This document shows positions 24,301 to 38,600 of a DNA stretch of 64,000 bases, piece by piece. The notes beneath the pieces are model-generated. The model made no database searches. It had not been told where the DNA came from and was given only the letters and a program-made list of their open reading frames with translations. The first letter of the stretch is position 1. The number at the start of each line of letters is the position of its first letter. This DNA comes from Setophaga petechia (Eukaryota > Chordata > Aves > Passeriformes > Parulidae), in NCBI GenBank assembly GCA_024362935.1, contig JANCRA010000003.1:43089291-43153290 (forward strand), read 5' to 3'. The translations under genes were made by a program, and so were the position numbers.

Positions 24301-26312
24301 TCTCTGAAATACATGTCTTGGAAACCTGCTTATACATGTACACACAGTTTCTCCCTGAACAGATGTTACTTTTCACAAAATCACAAGGCTGATCTCTGTG
24401 GTGAATACTAAGTAGTTTCAAGAAGTCTGTTCTCTGAGCTGGTACAGAACATAGAACTCAAAGGAAGGAAAGGAGGATCTGGTGAGGAAAAGAACTTCTT
24501 CTCCAGACTAGGTCCTGGTTCTGGCCTCAGATGCTGAATTTCTCTTTGTAAACCTTTTATGCCTTCAATTCTTCATGCGCAGAATTAAATATTTCTCACA
24601 GACTTTGCTTACATACATTTTATACTCTTGATGTCTTATCTATCGTGTCTAGGACTGCAGTTACTCCTATTCTGATATAAATAACAATATTTTATCTCAG
24701 TTCAGTACTGCACTTCAGTACTTGCACAGAAAAAACAGTCACTGACTTCTCTATTGCTTTCCTGTGAGTTTGTTAGATTTTCCCTTTAAAATTCACAAGA
24801 GGTTTCTAAAAGCGCCAGTTTCCAGAATGGAAGAAATTTTCAAATCTAAAAAGACCTGCAAAGAAGAAAAGTTATGTTTATAGAAGAAACCAATGAGTCA
24901 GAGATGGTATTCTGGGTTTAGGCTTTTACCTCTGCAGAAGTAAAACCAAGTAATAAATGTCTTTATTTGTCTTTTCTATAAGAAGGGCAGTAAGATATAC
25001 TTTAAACAACATAACCCAAAAAGCATAAGGCAAATAATTTCTCTTTTCCTCTCCTCTCTCTTTTTTTTTTTTTTTTTAACAGAAAGGAAAACTTGCTTGG
25101 TAGTGGGAAGTTGGGGGTGGAAAGGTAGGAAAGGACTATCTGGGGAGGTGACAGACTCTTAATTCTTACTCAAAGCACAGGTAAATGTCATCAGCTGGAG
25201 AAAACACAAAGGATTCAATGTCTGGCAGTTGCTTGGCATATTCTCACCTCACTTGTAAAAGCAAATTCTTATCTGTTAGAATGTGAAAGGATTTTTCTAA
25301 ACACAAAGTGAATGTAAATAGATATCTGTGAGCTTGTCTGTGCAGTTGTTTTTTTCCTGGTTATACTGGTCTAATGAGATGATTCATGTTAGACCAGGGT
25401 GGACACACTGATTTTAGGCGAAGACTGAATTTTGTCAGAATAGCTTAAAGCATATGCAGCAATATACAGAGAAAAAGACAGGCCTTGATTTTTAGACACA
25501 GTGTGTCCTCCTGGGAGCTACTGGTGGTTTAATTAGAGAGGTTCAAAGTCCCTCTCTTTCCCTTTCTATTGTAACTGTCCCATGTTGATCAACCGAGTTT
25601 GAGGAGACTGAGCTGATCTCTGCTGCATGACATTCCCTTCCCTTGAAAAGATGCCAACTCAGCTGACAGGTATTGTGACTGTAATGAGTAAACATTAACT
25701 ATTTCACTTCTCAACAAAGCATAAAAGGAAATCAAAGGACCAGAGGGCCTGCAGAAACACTTCCCAGAATATAGAGCAAGCTTGGCTGCTGCTATGCATA
25801 AAATGAATGTATTTAAGCCTACCTACAATTAAACTGCAAAAAATTCAGAGGGAGAGCACCAAACAAAGTAATTTTTATGAAAAGGTTAAGGTTGGGCTCA
25901 GCTTTGAAATGCTAGAGAAATAATACTCTCATTAAAAGGTTTTTCTCTTGTCCCCAGAGAGACATCCTTCTCAGGATCTGGAAACAGGATGCTTCCAGAG
26001 CTATAGCACTGACCTGATGGATGGGCAAGGGCTGTTGGGATGTTTTTAATGAGCTATAATGTCTTTCTTCAGGGACTTGGAGAGATCAAGATGCTGAGAA
26101 CAGTTTGTCTCAAAGTATGACAAGGGAAAAGATGATAAAGGATACAGAGGTAGGTAATCTGCTGAATTCATTGCACTGCAGAGAAATTATGCATTGACAA
26201 ACACACTGTTGATGAAAAAGAGGTTTTAAAATAACAGAAGTATTGACTGCTGTGGATGCCCATGACACACGCCAGACCAGGAAAAAATCAACACATTTCC
26301 TTACAGCATCTC
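21339..26312. other. Non-coding DNA, nothing recognised
   Basis: Only low-complexity sequence is visible, notably a 17-nt T run at 25061-25077. No frame exceeds about 90 codons and none resembles a known protein. A weak direct repeat of 'ttcagtact' occurs near 24,700. Confidence 0.55.
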
Positions 26313-26400
26313 TGAAAATCTAGAAACTCAGGTTGGAAAAGGCCTATTGAGTCAGCTTAGTGTGTCTTGGTCCCAGATTGTTCCTAGTCCTTGTTATATA
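26313..26400 (-). mobile_element. Degraded CR1 3' end (probable)
   Basis: The plus strand reads 'aaaatctagaaactcaggttggaaaaggcctattgagtcagctta'. This parallels the CR1 3' end pattern (tail repeat, 'aggttggaaaagacct', 'gagtccaa') in the same minus orientation as the clearer copies, but with many substitutions. The right boundary is uncertain. Confidence 0.45.
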
Positions 26401-29400
26401 TTCCTCAGCACCCTCAGAAAGCATGGCCACAGCTACCCATCTGAAGCATGAGGCTGCAACAGCTCAGGGCTCCAGGTGTGAGCTGGGGCACAGAAAGCAT
26501 GGGAAGAGAAGCTTTATTGATCACCACAACCAAATTAAGCTGAACAGATGCACTGTTTTGGGATTAGCTGTTTTAAACATTTCTTTTAAATTAGATAGGA
26601 CAAGGTTTGTGCCTTTAAAATAAAATGAAATGAACAGAATTTCTGTCAGATAATGACCAGCTTTTCATGTAAAATGCACTGGCAAACCCACTTATAGTGC
26701 AGTGAAGTTCTCCCTCTGGTCAGGTCCTGAAAGACATTTTCTCCAAGAGCATTCAGAATTGAATGTGCATTTAACTTTTCTTTCCATTTCACACTCCATT
26801 TCTAGTGATTAATGCTTGTGTTCTAGATGGATGAAAGCTGAAACAGATGTTATCCACTCACAATGCCATCCTGATAACCCTGAGCTAAAGGCTGAAATCC
26901 TTAGCAGATTAGCAGCTGAAATAAAAAATGGATCAGTAAAGTGGAGAGTATGGCTGAACAAATTCTTATAGGTTTTATTTCTGTGGATAACAATGCACAG
27001 AGGCTATGTAATCTCCATGCTGATCTGCCAGAGGAAAGATTAAATGGCAAAATTCCAGCACTGAAACCTGCAAGTCTCCTCTGCTCTACTCCCTCAGTGA
27101 GAACATCAAACTTTTCAGCAGAGTGTCACTTTGTACACTCTATTATGTTGTTAAAAATGTGGGGGCTTCAGCACATTTTCCTCTCATTGAAACAAAATAA
27201 GTTTTTCTTATACATTCCTATGAGCTTATGGTATTTCTGCCATTAGAAGTACTTGCAGCCACTTTGTGGTTCATCTCGTGCTGAGCAGGTTGGAAAAAAT
27301 ATTTAAATTTTCACTATAGTGAAACTGAAGTGGCTTTTATCAAACAAGAAGAAACACTTTTTAGTGACTTTGGAACATTTTTTCATATTTCTTCATTCAA
27401 ACCTTGGAAGTATGTTGGAGAAATTAACCTGACATAGTTTTGTCAGGGAAAAATGTATTCTCCCTCCTTTGTTCTTTTACTTCAGAGAGCTACAATATGT
27501 CAAAGAACTGTGCTGTATTCATCTAGAGACAAGACAAACCAATTCAGCTGAGAACATGCTATTGGAAACTGGAGGAAAGGAGGAGATCTGCAATATCAAT
27601 ACTCTGAAGAGCAGAGAACTGGCTAGAAATTTCCCAGCTATAGAGCTCAACATCACCTAACCCACCCTTTTTTTTTTTTTTTCAAGACCCTCCAATTACT
27701 TTCTTTTAAGCCCAGGAATGGGAAAATGGATGCAATAATCCAGTCCATTACCCTGCCTCAGACAGCAGCAGATGTTTCTGGGGAAGGAACCAACAACCAG
27801 CAGTAGACTGGTGTAGGATAATCTTAACCCTCACATCTGATCAGATCACAGCCTAGTCTTCAGTAGTTAAGAGACTGGCTAAAAGCAGAGCATTTAATAT
27901 CCTTTTGAGAGGGTTTTCCACTCTGGCCACATCAGTGGTGAATTTCTTTCCAGTATCCATCATGGAGGCGAATAGCCTTCATAAATCTGCTTTATGTATC
28001 AGATAAATTCTAAATTCTAAAATGCTTAACATTGGAGAAAATACTTAAAACTGGAACTCAAGCTACCTTTTCCAAATAGAGAGAAGGATACCCAGCTTGC
28101 TGTGTATAACTCGTTCTTTGTGGAATTCAGAGTACAAGCTGCTAGAGGCCTCTTACATCACTGCCAAATCTGTGCTTCTTCCGTGACTACTGACAATGCA
28201 TAATAATAATAAATCATAGCAAAGCAATTGGAAATCCCAGCTCTTCCTCCTATTCTTAAGAAAAGGCCAAAAGACCTAGACAATAAAATTATCTTAAATT
28301 ATATTATTTAAAATTATGCATTATTTATAATGTTGACCAGACAGATATAGCGCAAAGAGCAAGAAGATGAACACAATCCTTTAAAGGTATGTTATAAAAA
28401 ACAAACTCCCACCACCAAACTCCCAAGAATTGCTTGGTTTTGTTACAGAGTGTGGGATGACTTAGCTGAGAAATAACACAGCATTGCAAGTTTCAGGGTA
28501 TTTATTCTGTGATGCAAAATTCTCCAGATCTTCAGTCCGCAGCAGGCAGAGGAATCTGTAACTCCAAATTGCTTCCAACCTCCAGGCTCCTCCTCCTGAG
28601 GCTGCAGTTAGGAGCCCAGTTAAAACTGTTACTTAACTTGCACCTTTCCTGGCTCTTCAGTGACACCTTCTGGGGCAAAAATAGACCAAACCAAACTGAG
28701 TTGTTCTGCAGCTCTTTTTACCTGGCAGTAGGAGTCAAGTGAGACTTTTGGAAGCTGGTTGCTGAGAAATGGTGAGCCCACAAAAACCACTATGCAAATA
28801 CAGCTGCCTGGCCCTGAAAAGCACATCTCTTTGGAGACTGGGCAGGAGATGAGTCCCAGTTGGCCACAAATCTGTAAGTTTTCACTTCTCCCAACATGTA
28901 TTTTGATTTCCTGAAATTGTTAACTGAGGAGCTGTTCACACTTGAACAGCTGGATCCTCCCTATAAGAGCAGTAAGGATGAAGGTGGAAAATTATATTAA
29001 AAGATCTTGCTATTAGTGACAGTGATGTTACCTTTGCTTGAGGGCAGGTTTTAGATGCATCTGTGGTGGGACTCCAGGGCACAACTCTTGTATTTCACTC
29101 TGGCAGCACTATAAAGGGCTGGACTGCAATTCCCACTCCCATGCAACCCCAGTCACAAAGGACAGGAGGTTCCTTCAGCTGCAGAGGAAAAGTCACCTTT
29201 TTATCCACTCTCAGGGGAACATGCTGGGAAGACAAGTAGGCTTTGCTAGGTGGGGTATTATGAGTAAACTGAAGCTTAGCTGAGAAAATGAGCACATTTA
29301 TGAGCACATTTACAAACAAGTCCGATCTTGGGTACTCACACACATAGAACCCCAGAATTCAGTGTTACTGTACAAATTTACTGCCACTCAGACAAGTAGA

Positions 29401-32400
29401 AACATCTTATTTTCCTCTGTACATAGTCTATTGCAAATAAATGTACCTTTGATCACACTGTGCTCCTCTGATAATCCATCTGCTACTTTTTGGTACCTGT
29501 CTGCCCCAGACTATTTATTTATCTTTAGCTTTTTACTATCCAATCAGACATCTTGGACAACAGTTGTTAATGTGTCCAAGATGTTTTGCAGTTACTGTTT
29601 CACAAAGAGAACACACAGTGAGTGAAAAAAAATTACTTAAAATCTGAGATAGTCTTCAAGTTCAACACAAAACATCCTATTGTCTGACCTGAACTAAAAG
29701 GAAGCCAGAAGGGCATCCTCTCCACCCAGGGCAGTACTGCAGGGGTGGCATGGATGCTGTGCTCTGTGCCCAAAGGCAGAGGGTCAGCAATTACATTAGT
29801 GTGACCTGCTCCAGTGTGTAAGTTAAGCTGCTCTGTGTAACTCTTCCTGGGCACTGACTGCTTTCATCAGTGCACATTTTCCTGAAGTGGTAGGGTTTCT
29901 TTGTACAGAGGTGGTTTCCTTGTACAGGAGGTGCATCTAACATGACACGTTGGAGCACAGAGAATTTACTTGCAAATGGGGGGTGCTGAGAGCCACAGGT
30001 AAAGTTGGCCATGTGCAAGGTAGACAATGTGATTTGTAACAAAAGCAGAAAGAAGTCACATATCCTATGGACTTGTGCATTAATGATCCATGGCCTTCTG
30101 CTGGAGGGATTCTAGTGTAACCCATGAATCATGCATAGCTTAAAAAGAAAAGAGGACTAAAGAATTGCTGTGCTATTGGATCCCTTAATTTCTTCTCTGC
30201 AGGAGCCAAAGGCTGACCTTTTTGCCTCAGGGTTAAGTGCTTCTGTGTACACTGCCACAAAGCTGAAAATAAAGGAGAGAGTTCTCTCCATTTCTGTCCT
30301 TGCCCTGTGGGCCAGGAGGAGTCTACATCTCCATGTGCTTCTTTCCTGGCCTGGAGATCCAAGTGTCTAATTCCAAAAGGTAAGGTTGTGTATCTGTTTT
30401 CACCAGTGGATAAGTAAATTGCTACAATCAACATCAATTAACGCTTGCTCCAAAACAGATGAGGTCTTGCTAAATTGATGGGACTGGTTCTGGGAATTGT
30501 CCTCTTGCTCTGGCTCTTGGTTTGGACAGTGGAGAAAACATTCCCTTCAAAACTCCCCCACTTCCCGTTCAAACTAGAGTATTATCCCCCTCTTATAAAT
30601 TCCCAAATACATATTATGGCATAAGTCCGGACTTTTTTCTTAGGCAAATCTATATATTGGAGCCCACAGAGAGCTTTTTCTGAGTATTGACTTCTTTCCA
30701 TATATTAGAGCTTATCTGAACACAATTTGCTGTCACTTCTTTTTTCAGGGTTAAAAGACAAATACCACATAAATTGTAAACCTCTGTGATAGCAAGAAGG
30801 CTCAGCAAGAAGATTTTATGGCTTTTCTAATTTAAAGAGACAGGATCTTATGATTACTGTTCACTCATGGTATTGAGGCAGCCTGACCCAAACTGAGGCC
30901 CCAACACGCTGTGTTGTTTCTCTAAATACACAAATGAAAGCAGCTTGTGAGAGTACAATGTTTCCAAGGATAAACATTATGATCTACATTTGACCTCTTT
31001 TAAAAATTGCTCTCAGTTGGCCTCAAGAACTCTGCACGTTTCCTTTTTACAACTCTTTTACTTGCAATCTTTGCCATAGGCTGCATCCTGCTCCATACTC
31101 CTGGAAGCACTGATTCACTGGGATCTGTGGGTCAGTGCTCCAGAGAGAGGTCTGGGGAGCGCCTTCCCAACCCACCACATTCCAGCTTCAGAGCTTCAGA
31201 GTGTCCTGCACTTTGGTATCTCCACCCTCAAAACCAGGGTATGCCTTCTTTTTTCATATGGCTTAGAAGGGATTCCCTGTTTGCTGCCTGGCCAGACATG
31301 CAGGAAGGAAACACTTCAGTCCCCAGGTGTGACTGTACTAAAGGGGAGCATCCTCTCTCCTGTGTACCTGGAACCATAGCTGCCCAGGATGCCATGTGCC
31401 TCTCTGACCCACTTGCAGGGATGCATCAGCCCTGGGAAGGCAAAATGCTGGTCCAGGCAAAACCAAACTGAGCTACCTACACTCACTCAGGCCTCAGTGA
31501 AGTGTGTGCCACCGGTGCCCATAATTTAGCTATCAGCACATGTTCTGGTGCGCTCACATTTTAGGCATGCCCATGTTTTAGGCACTGTTTGGACAAATAT
31601 TAATGAGTAGCTCAAGGCCATGGCAGCAAAGCCAGGGTAGAATTATGACCACACTTGGCACAATGTATAGAGCAGTGTGCCAGAGGATGTATTATGGATT
31701 TTGGGTTAATATTTGTCATTGACTATGACCACTTATCAGGAAAAGCAGTGTTTTTAATAAACTTCAACATAAGGAATAGATTAATTGTCCTGACTGCAGC
31801 AATCCAGTCACTAAACTTCTTGGACATAGGTTATCTTTTTTTTCTCCATAGCTGCAGATTGTGAGGGATTGTAAGTTAACCTGCCACATGGAAAGACTTC
31901 CCACCTTATACATCAATACCAAGGTGTTATTTCCTAGCTTGGAGTAACCACAAAGTCAGATAAACCCTCAGCAAAGCACCCTGCCTGGAAATGAAGAGAA
32001 AAATTGTTCCCTGGGCTTTGTTCAGGCTCTCTACTGCAAGTGCCAGCAAGAGGGCCTCTTCCCTCCAACAGCAACTGTGGCTGCAGGGCTGGGATCCCAG
32101 GAACAGGAGTGTTAGGCAGGAACAGGCTGGAAGCACCATCTAATGGTAAATGGTGCCAGTTAGCCGTGCCTAAACAGATGCCCCCTGGGAGACTAACAGT
32201 CTGCCCACACTGGGCTTTGGAAAACACTGGACCAGTAGGAAACAGGTAAAGTGCTCCAGTATCAGAGTGTGCTGTGAAAGCCCAGAAGCTTTGGCCTTTC
32301 CTTGTTAGTCCACAGCTTTCAAAGAGAGAATGAGGCTGCACTCCTAAAGGGGTGAGCAGAGATCCCTGGTTCTGGCAGGGAGATCTGGTATGTCCTGCAC

Positions 32401-32526
32401 AGGCTTTGTGACTGCAGGGAGAGTGTCCCATCATCACTAAGTTGAAGGAAACCAAAGATTTAAAACTCAATAGTCTCTGTCAACATCAATCTTTTCAGAA
32501 GATAGAACAACAACAGAAAGCTAAAT
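26401..32526. other. Non-coding DNA, nothing firmly recognised
   Basis: Contains a perfect 16-bp palindrome at 27309-27324 (TTTCACTATAGTGAAA), a 15-nt T run at 27668-27682, and a tandem duplication of a 12-mer (atgagcacattt) at 29288-29311. Open frames of 154-178 codons at 31007-31471 and 31934-32470 have no recognisable domain or splice context. Confidence 0.5.
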
Positions 32527-32553
32527 AGAAGTTCTAAAACTTCTAGAACTTCT
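32527..32553. repeat. Perfect inverted repeat, 10-bp arms
   Basis: Arms AGAAGTTCTA (32527-32536) and TAGAACTTCT (32544-32553) enclose a 7-nt loop. It sits immediately beside a longer hairpin at 32562-32604, so the two form a double stem. Confidence 0.9.
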
Positions 32554-32561
32554 GTTCTTTA

Positions 32562-32604
32562 ACAGTATCTGTTAAAACAGCAAAACAGCTTTAACAGATA
32601 CTGT
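32562..32604. repeat. Perfect inverted repeat, 15-bp arms
   Basis: Arms ACAGTATCTGTTAAA (32562-32576) and TTTAACAGATACTGT (32590-32604) are exact reverse complements separated by 13 nt (acagcaaaacagc). The loop itself repeats ACAGC. The arms are too long to expect by chance in a window this size. No target-site duplication or transposon flank is evident. Confidence 0.95.
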
Positions 32605-35600
32605 AGGCTTAGCAAGACTGCTAATGAATGATAGAAAGCATATGGAGATTCAACTTACTGGCATAAATTTAGGGACATCAGCATAGCTGCAGAAAACACC
32701 CTTATTGAGTCTTTAAAAATCAAAAAAGGTAGTTTTTTTATATGATATATGGAAAAAAGAGGAGGAGAGAGGAGGTATCTCAAAAGAAATAGATACCTGC
32801 CTTATTTCCTAGGTATTTTTGGACTTAATTTCCCCCTTGCATAAATCAGCAGGAAAGTTATCTTCAGCAGCATATATAAGTACATAATTATCTTTAAGTT
32901 GATGCTTCATCCTGCTTTAATCACATTGCTGCATTTGTGCCTAAATCAAAATGCTCTTAAGAATCCTAAACCTACAGTGGTATAAGAGACATATAAGAGG
33001 TCAAAATCAGATACTCTAAGGTAGAAGGTAAATTGCTACTGCCAATGAGCTGTTAGAACAAATGGTGTTATCTTTTACCAAAATTGCACTGTGCTATAGT
33101 AGGACAAAGAGAATTTGTCTTTTCACCCATTTCCTACTCTGTTTCCCATCAGCTAAAAATTACTATGCAAGAGTCAGAGCAGTAAAATACAGTAAAAATT
33201 CGTAGGAAAAAAGCTAAAATGCAGCAAACTTCTTGTGTTACATTTAAAGATAATGAATTGCACAAATTGCTTCCACAAATAAATGAAGCAGCTAGTAATT
33301 GCCAGGCTGACCTGATATTCTTAGACTGTTACTACTGTAACAGAGTGGTTGTTGCATGCCTAAATAATAAATACTGCAATTCAGCAAAGTAGTTGCTTTA
33401 CTCTCATTTAAGTGAAGCTGAGATAAGACAACAACCCATTATGGGGTGGGTTATGCCTTAACATTGCTCATTTCAGTAACACAACAAATTCTTTTACATT
33501 CTTTTTCAAGTTACAAGAACTGGAGCAACATCTAAGAAATCCCCATTAAAAAATAAAAGAGGAATATGATCTCACTACTTTTATCTACTGCACAAAATAG
33601 CACACTTATTCATTCCAACATAATGGATATCAGAATTGGAATCAAGCAGTGTTTAAATTGCCCTATAAGACAAGATTATAAAAAGATGCACAGCTTGTTT
33701 AGAGCTAGTGTCTAATGGGATACTTACAGAATCAGCAAACCAGAAAGTCTCTTGGCAGCCCAGTGCTGCATATCTTCACCTTGTTTTCCCAGTGCCATTC
33801 TTCAGTCAACTTGTGATTTTCCAACACAGAAAACCCTCTTGGAATTTTCTACAGGAGAAAAAAACCCCTCAAACCCCAAAACCTTGCCCATATTCAAGAT
33901 CTACCTCTTTTTGAAAAGCTAAATAAAAGTCTCCTTACCCTTGACATCATTCACGGATGAAGGAAGGCTAATGTGACCAGCTCAGGCCTATATTATATTA
34001 CAAGCAATGCCAACTTCCCACATCTGACTGATGCCACACTGGCTGACGACTCACATTGGCCACAGTCTCTTCAAATTCCCTTGCATTCCTTTGCACTTTC
34101 TCAACTCCTGGGTCAAACTGGGCTCTGGGGACCACCTTCTTTTTATTCTCTCTCTGTGCCACTGAACTCCATGGAGCTGCTTGGTGTTAATCAGCCCAGC
34201 ACAAACACATCTCCCAGAGCAGCAAGCAACTCTTCCCAGAGCAGCAAGCCCCCATTTCCCACTGCTGCCTGCATCCTCCACAGACACCCGTAGCAGGGCC
34301 TAGGACCGAGGTGCAGGATTAGGGAGGTGGAAGAAAAACAGCCTTGGGAGATGAAACGAAGTGAGGAGATGCTGTGGGTGGGGGAGCCACTTTGTGTGGG
34401 CAAGGAGGATGCACACACCTTTGTGAGTTTGGGTGATGTGCATGAGTGGGTAATACTGGAAACATAATTGTTAACAATTTACAGAAAGAAGATGGTGCTT
34501 AGTCAATGGCATTTGTCACTAAACCTTGATGAAACTCAGTGTGTGCAACCCTTTGGTTAATTTGCTACCATTAATAATTCATCACTAAACCACTCCAAAA
34601 CACCACTGAAATGGGAAAATTTCCCTTAGTTTTGTCCCACCTCTCATTTTAGGGAAGAAAAATTATGATAGGTATGGCATTGCACTGGGACTTAAGGAGT
34701 ACAGATGGAAAACCTGCCTCTTCCCAGGAGCTGTAATCCTTCACACTGTAAAATCTTCAAAATAATCTCTGAGTACTTAGATATTCAGGGCCTTGGACAG
34801 GCTTGTTCTGCCCTGCTACATGAAGTCTGTTTTAGCAGTACTTGAACTCCAGCTAGCCAGAAAAAATCTACCTTAGGAGCATCAGTGCTTTGCACTGATT
34901 AATTCCACCTCACTTTCTTTCATAGGGCACAGGCCTATAGCCTGAGCTAATATGTTACAGTGCCAGTTGAAATAAATGGGGCACATGTGCAAACACTCAG
35001 GCACCTCATTTATCCACCTGTAAAAAATTAGTTTGGCACTTATTGTTCAGTACTGGCACACGCGGTGCTGTTGAAGCTGAAAGGTTTCAATAAATGTTTG
35101 GGAAAACTGCCTGCTGCTGGCCTGTTTCCTCATCCCAAAAGGGGGGTAAAAAGAAGCAAAGCCTTTTCTGGATCCTGTCTAGTCCAGTACAAAGAGAAAT
35201 AAAATAAAAAAACAGCAGACAAGCCATCAGAGACACTCCAGAAATGCATAGCACAAAGCCTGGGCAAAGCTTTGCTCTCTGAAGCCTGCTGTGCACCAGA
35301 GGATGCACTAGGAAGCCACTCTGGGGGCTAATGCTCACTGCTGAGCTCAGTGCTCACTTAGCAAAGTGGAAGAGAGAGTCCATCCCCCCTTGGGTACCAG
35401 CTGAGGGCTGGACCCAATATCCAGCAGGCAGGTGCTGGATATAAAAGAGAACAATGCTTTGTGTTTAAGATGCTGCCTTCTACCTGCAAATTGTGTGCCT
35501 TTCTCATCTTTACTACACATTTCTCTTGGGCATCAGCTCAGCATGGTCACCATCCTGGCTTATGTTAAGCCAGCTTCTTTACACGGATTTTGGCTGCCTC

Positions 35601-38600
35601 CTGTTTGGAGATTCCCCACCTGACTTCCAGAAGATTTTGGGGGTGAGATTAAAAACCACAAGCAAACAAACAGGGGAGGTGCTAGTTTTGTACATTAATT
35701 CTTCTAGTTTTTCTTCCAGGCACATCTTCTAGAGATGCCTTGTGCAGTGAAACACAGCCCTGTGTAAGAAACCAGCACCTGGAAGCATTCAGAGCCAGGA
35801 CCCTTCTGGGAAGGCTTAAAGGGAGGATTTAGGGGATTTGTAAGATTTGTGCCAGCCTTAGAACTGAGATAAATGTCTCTCCAGAACACAGAGCTCTCTC
35901 ATTTTTACTATAGCCCTTTTCAACCTGAAAGAGCCTTTTAGATAGAGAAGAGACATTTCTCCAGCCTGAATGAGGTTGGCTGGTACAAATAGAAACAAAT
36001 GTAACTAAACCTTGGAATTGAAAAAAGAGAAGATAAATGAGACCCCAGTGCTACCAATGATACAATTAGATGGTTTTCACATGGGACTGTTAACAATAGA
36101 TGCTTTTCCAGAATAAATCCTTATGCTTTCAAGACATATGTCTTTTCAATCACCAGCTCTTTTAAGAGGTTCACAATAAATGAATACAAAGCAAATTAAT
36201 GGAGAACATAACATCATCACTTAACATGCCTGCTATTGATTCCATTTCATTAACTGGTAAGCACTTTATAGTTTCACAGAGAGATTTTTGTTCCTCCTCA
36301 GGCATCTAATTACAAGAATAAAAATAAATTTAAAGATTCTTCCCCTTGCTGACCTCTAGATATATTTCCAGAACTATACCTTTTTTTTTTCAGTAAGGAT
36401 GATGTGGAAATTATAATAGTGAGAACAGGATGTCACTTTTCCTGCAGGCTTGAAGCATTTGATTTGCTTGTTAGAAACACCATCCCTAAAACCTGCAGTC
36501 CTCATCCTCCAGAAAGAGTGGCAGAGAAAGCCAACAGATGAGTCAGGGTGATATTTACTGTGCCCAAATTAGCATTGGGTGTGCACACATCAGTGTGGTT
36601 CTTTGAGGGTTGGCTTCCTGTTTGTGGAAGCCATTCCAGGACAAAGCTTGAGCCTTTCTGAGTCATGTTGGTCATTTCAGCAGGGCTACACCAATACTGA
36701 GCTGTGTTTTAGCCAGAAAATGGTTGTCTTGCAATACAGCATATACCATCAAGACAGTATTTTTGCCAGCCCAGCTGGAAAGCAGGACACACTGGAATCA
36801 TTCTCCATGGCTCTATGACTTCTCTGGCACTCAGGGTACCCTCTGCAGAACAATCTTGCTAACTCTACATAGCCTGAGATTTCAGCAAAGCATAAGGGGT
36901 TGCCCATGCAGAGCAGATGAATAAAAAAGAAAGACTAAAAATGTGTCCCTGGCTAGATAAAATTACTCAGGTCTACAGGTAACTTAATGATGCCCGATAA
37001 CAAAGGATATACTGGTCAAGAGGATTTGAGGTATATTGTGATGAGACTTTTTTCCCCCTCTTCCCTGAATTATTTGCAAAATCAAAAAAATTTTCAAAGT
37101 GTTTTGCTGATTTTCAGTTGGGTTTTTTGCTGAACGAGATTCATTCACTTATAGTCCTGACGAAATAACTACAGGAAATTGCTTCTTTCTGCTGCTCTCC
37201 TCAGCAAGTGTTTATATGCACAGAAATTAGCACATTTTTCAGAAGGGGGAAACCATCCAAGAAATTAAGGAAGTACAATATGTCTTAAAAGACTAAATCT
37301 GCTCCAGTATTTTCAAAACAATGTGCAAGACCTGAGGTGTGTGACTCCTACTGGCACTAGGGAGAGTCACAACATTGCAGTAGAGGTGAACATGTCTGAG
37401 ACCTGATTTCACTAAGCTTTAAACCAGCACTGCCCTGCAAGAGCTTACAGCTTCCTGGGAATACAGAGGAGAAAGCAAACAAACAAACCAGTGAAGAGAA
37501 AAACCTCTGAATGTGTAGAGGGAAAGCTAAGCAGAAAGGCAATGTGTAAGGGAAAGTAAAGCAGAAATGAAAGTATTATTTGATTCATTGCCTAGAAAAT
37601 TGGCAGTGATCAAGATGAGGCTTTTAAAGAATGGGTAATCTGAGTTGTTTTAAATTAAATTCACCTCTGGTATGGTCTGCAACTATATCTACACACATTT
37701 TGACAGACAGACAAAGTTGAACCCTTTTTATAAGCACCTAAGCATATATGGTAAGGAATAAACACCTGGAGTGAACTACAAGTACCTATAGTTGTATAGT
37801 CAGTAGAGTAAAAACCCAATTAATGCACTGCAACCCAAACCTTCACAGAGTAGTTAATCCTGTTTTAAAAAGGGCATCACTAGTGGCTACAATGATTTGC
37901 CCTCTGGAAATGCTCACTCTCACTGACCATTAGAAGATTCCTACCAACCAGAAGTCAAACTACAGTTAAATAAAACAGTGTCTCAGCTAGTCTGGCAAAG
38001 TAAAATAACTTCTGTAAAGTTAAAAATCTGCCTGGAAAGCTTTTCTCACATGGCATTTTAGAATTATTTTCATTAAAATGAAGATCATTTAATGATTGAC
38101 TTCAATGGGAGTACATTCCCATTAATGCCAAACATTTTGAGAATGTTGTGGTTTTTGTATTCAAGTGTAAAATCACTGATCCTTAGGGGACTGCCATCAG
38201 AAAGAGAGCTGAACTTCCTCCAGTGATTTAATTTGGTCTGCAACAAATCTCACTTAAAGAGACAGTTATATCCTGGACATTAAGGCTTTCATGCAGAGAT
38301 TCACCAGATTTCACATCCCTACAAGAAGACCTTGTTTAACTGAAGGGATTCAAAGCAACTCCTCAAAAAGGGAGCATGCAGAAATTGGTTTGAGTGCCTT
38401 TTTTTACCAGCAAGGCGCTAGACAACACTGCCTGGCATGTTGCTGTACAGACTGACAGCCAGCTGAGAAGGAGCTGGGTGTACGACCTGACTTTGTATTT
38501 CATTGGAAAATCATCCTTCTTATGCCAAATGTTTCTTCAACGCCCTAAAAACAATCACATAAGGGAGGTAAAGTTGGCTTTTCCTGTAACACACTGAAAA

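Noticed and set aside
29340..29370. Possible extra CR1 end ('catagaaccccagaattc')
   Set aside because: The resemblance stops after about 18 bp and the expected 'gggttggaaggg' core does not follow.
31934..32470. 178-codon minus-strand open frame
   Set aside because: No recognisable domain and no consistent acceptor or donor at its edges; length is within what a 64-kb window gives by chance.
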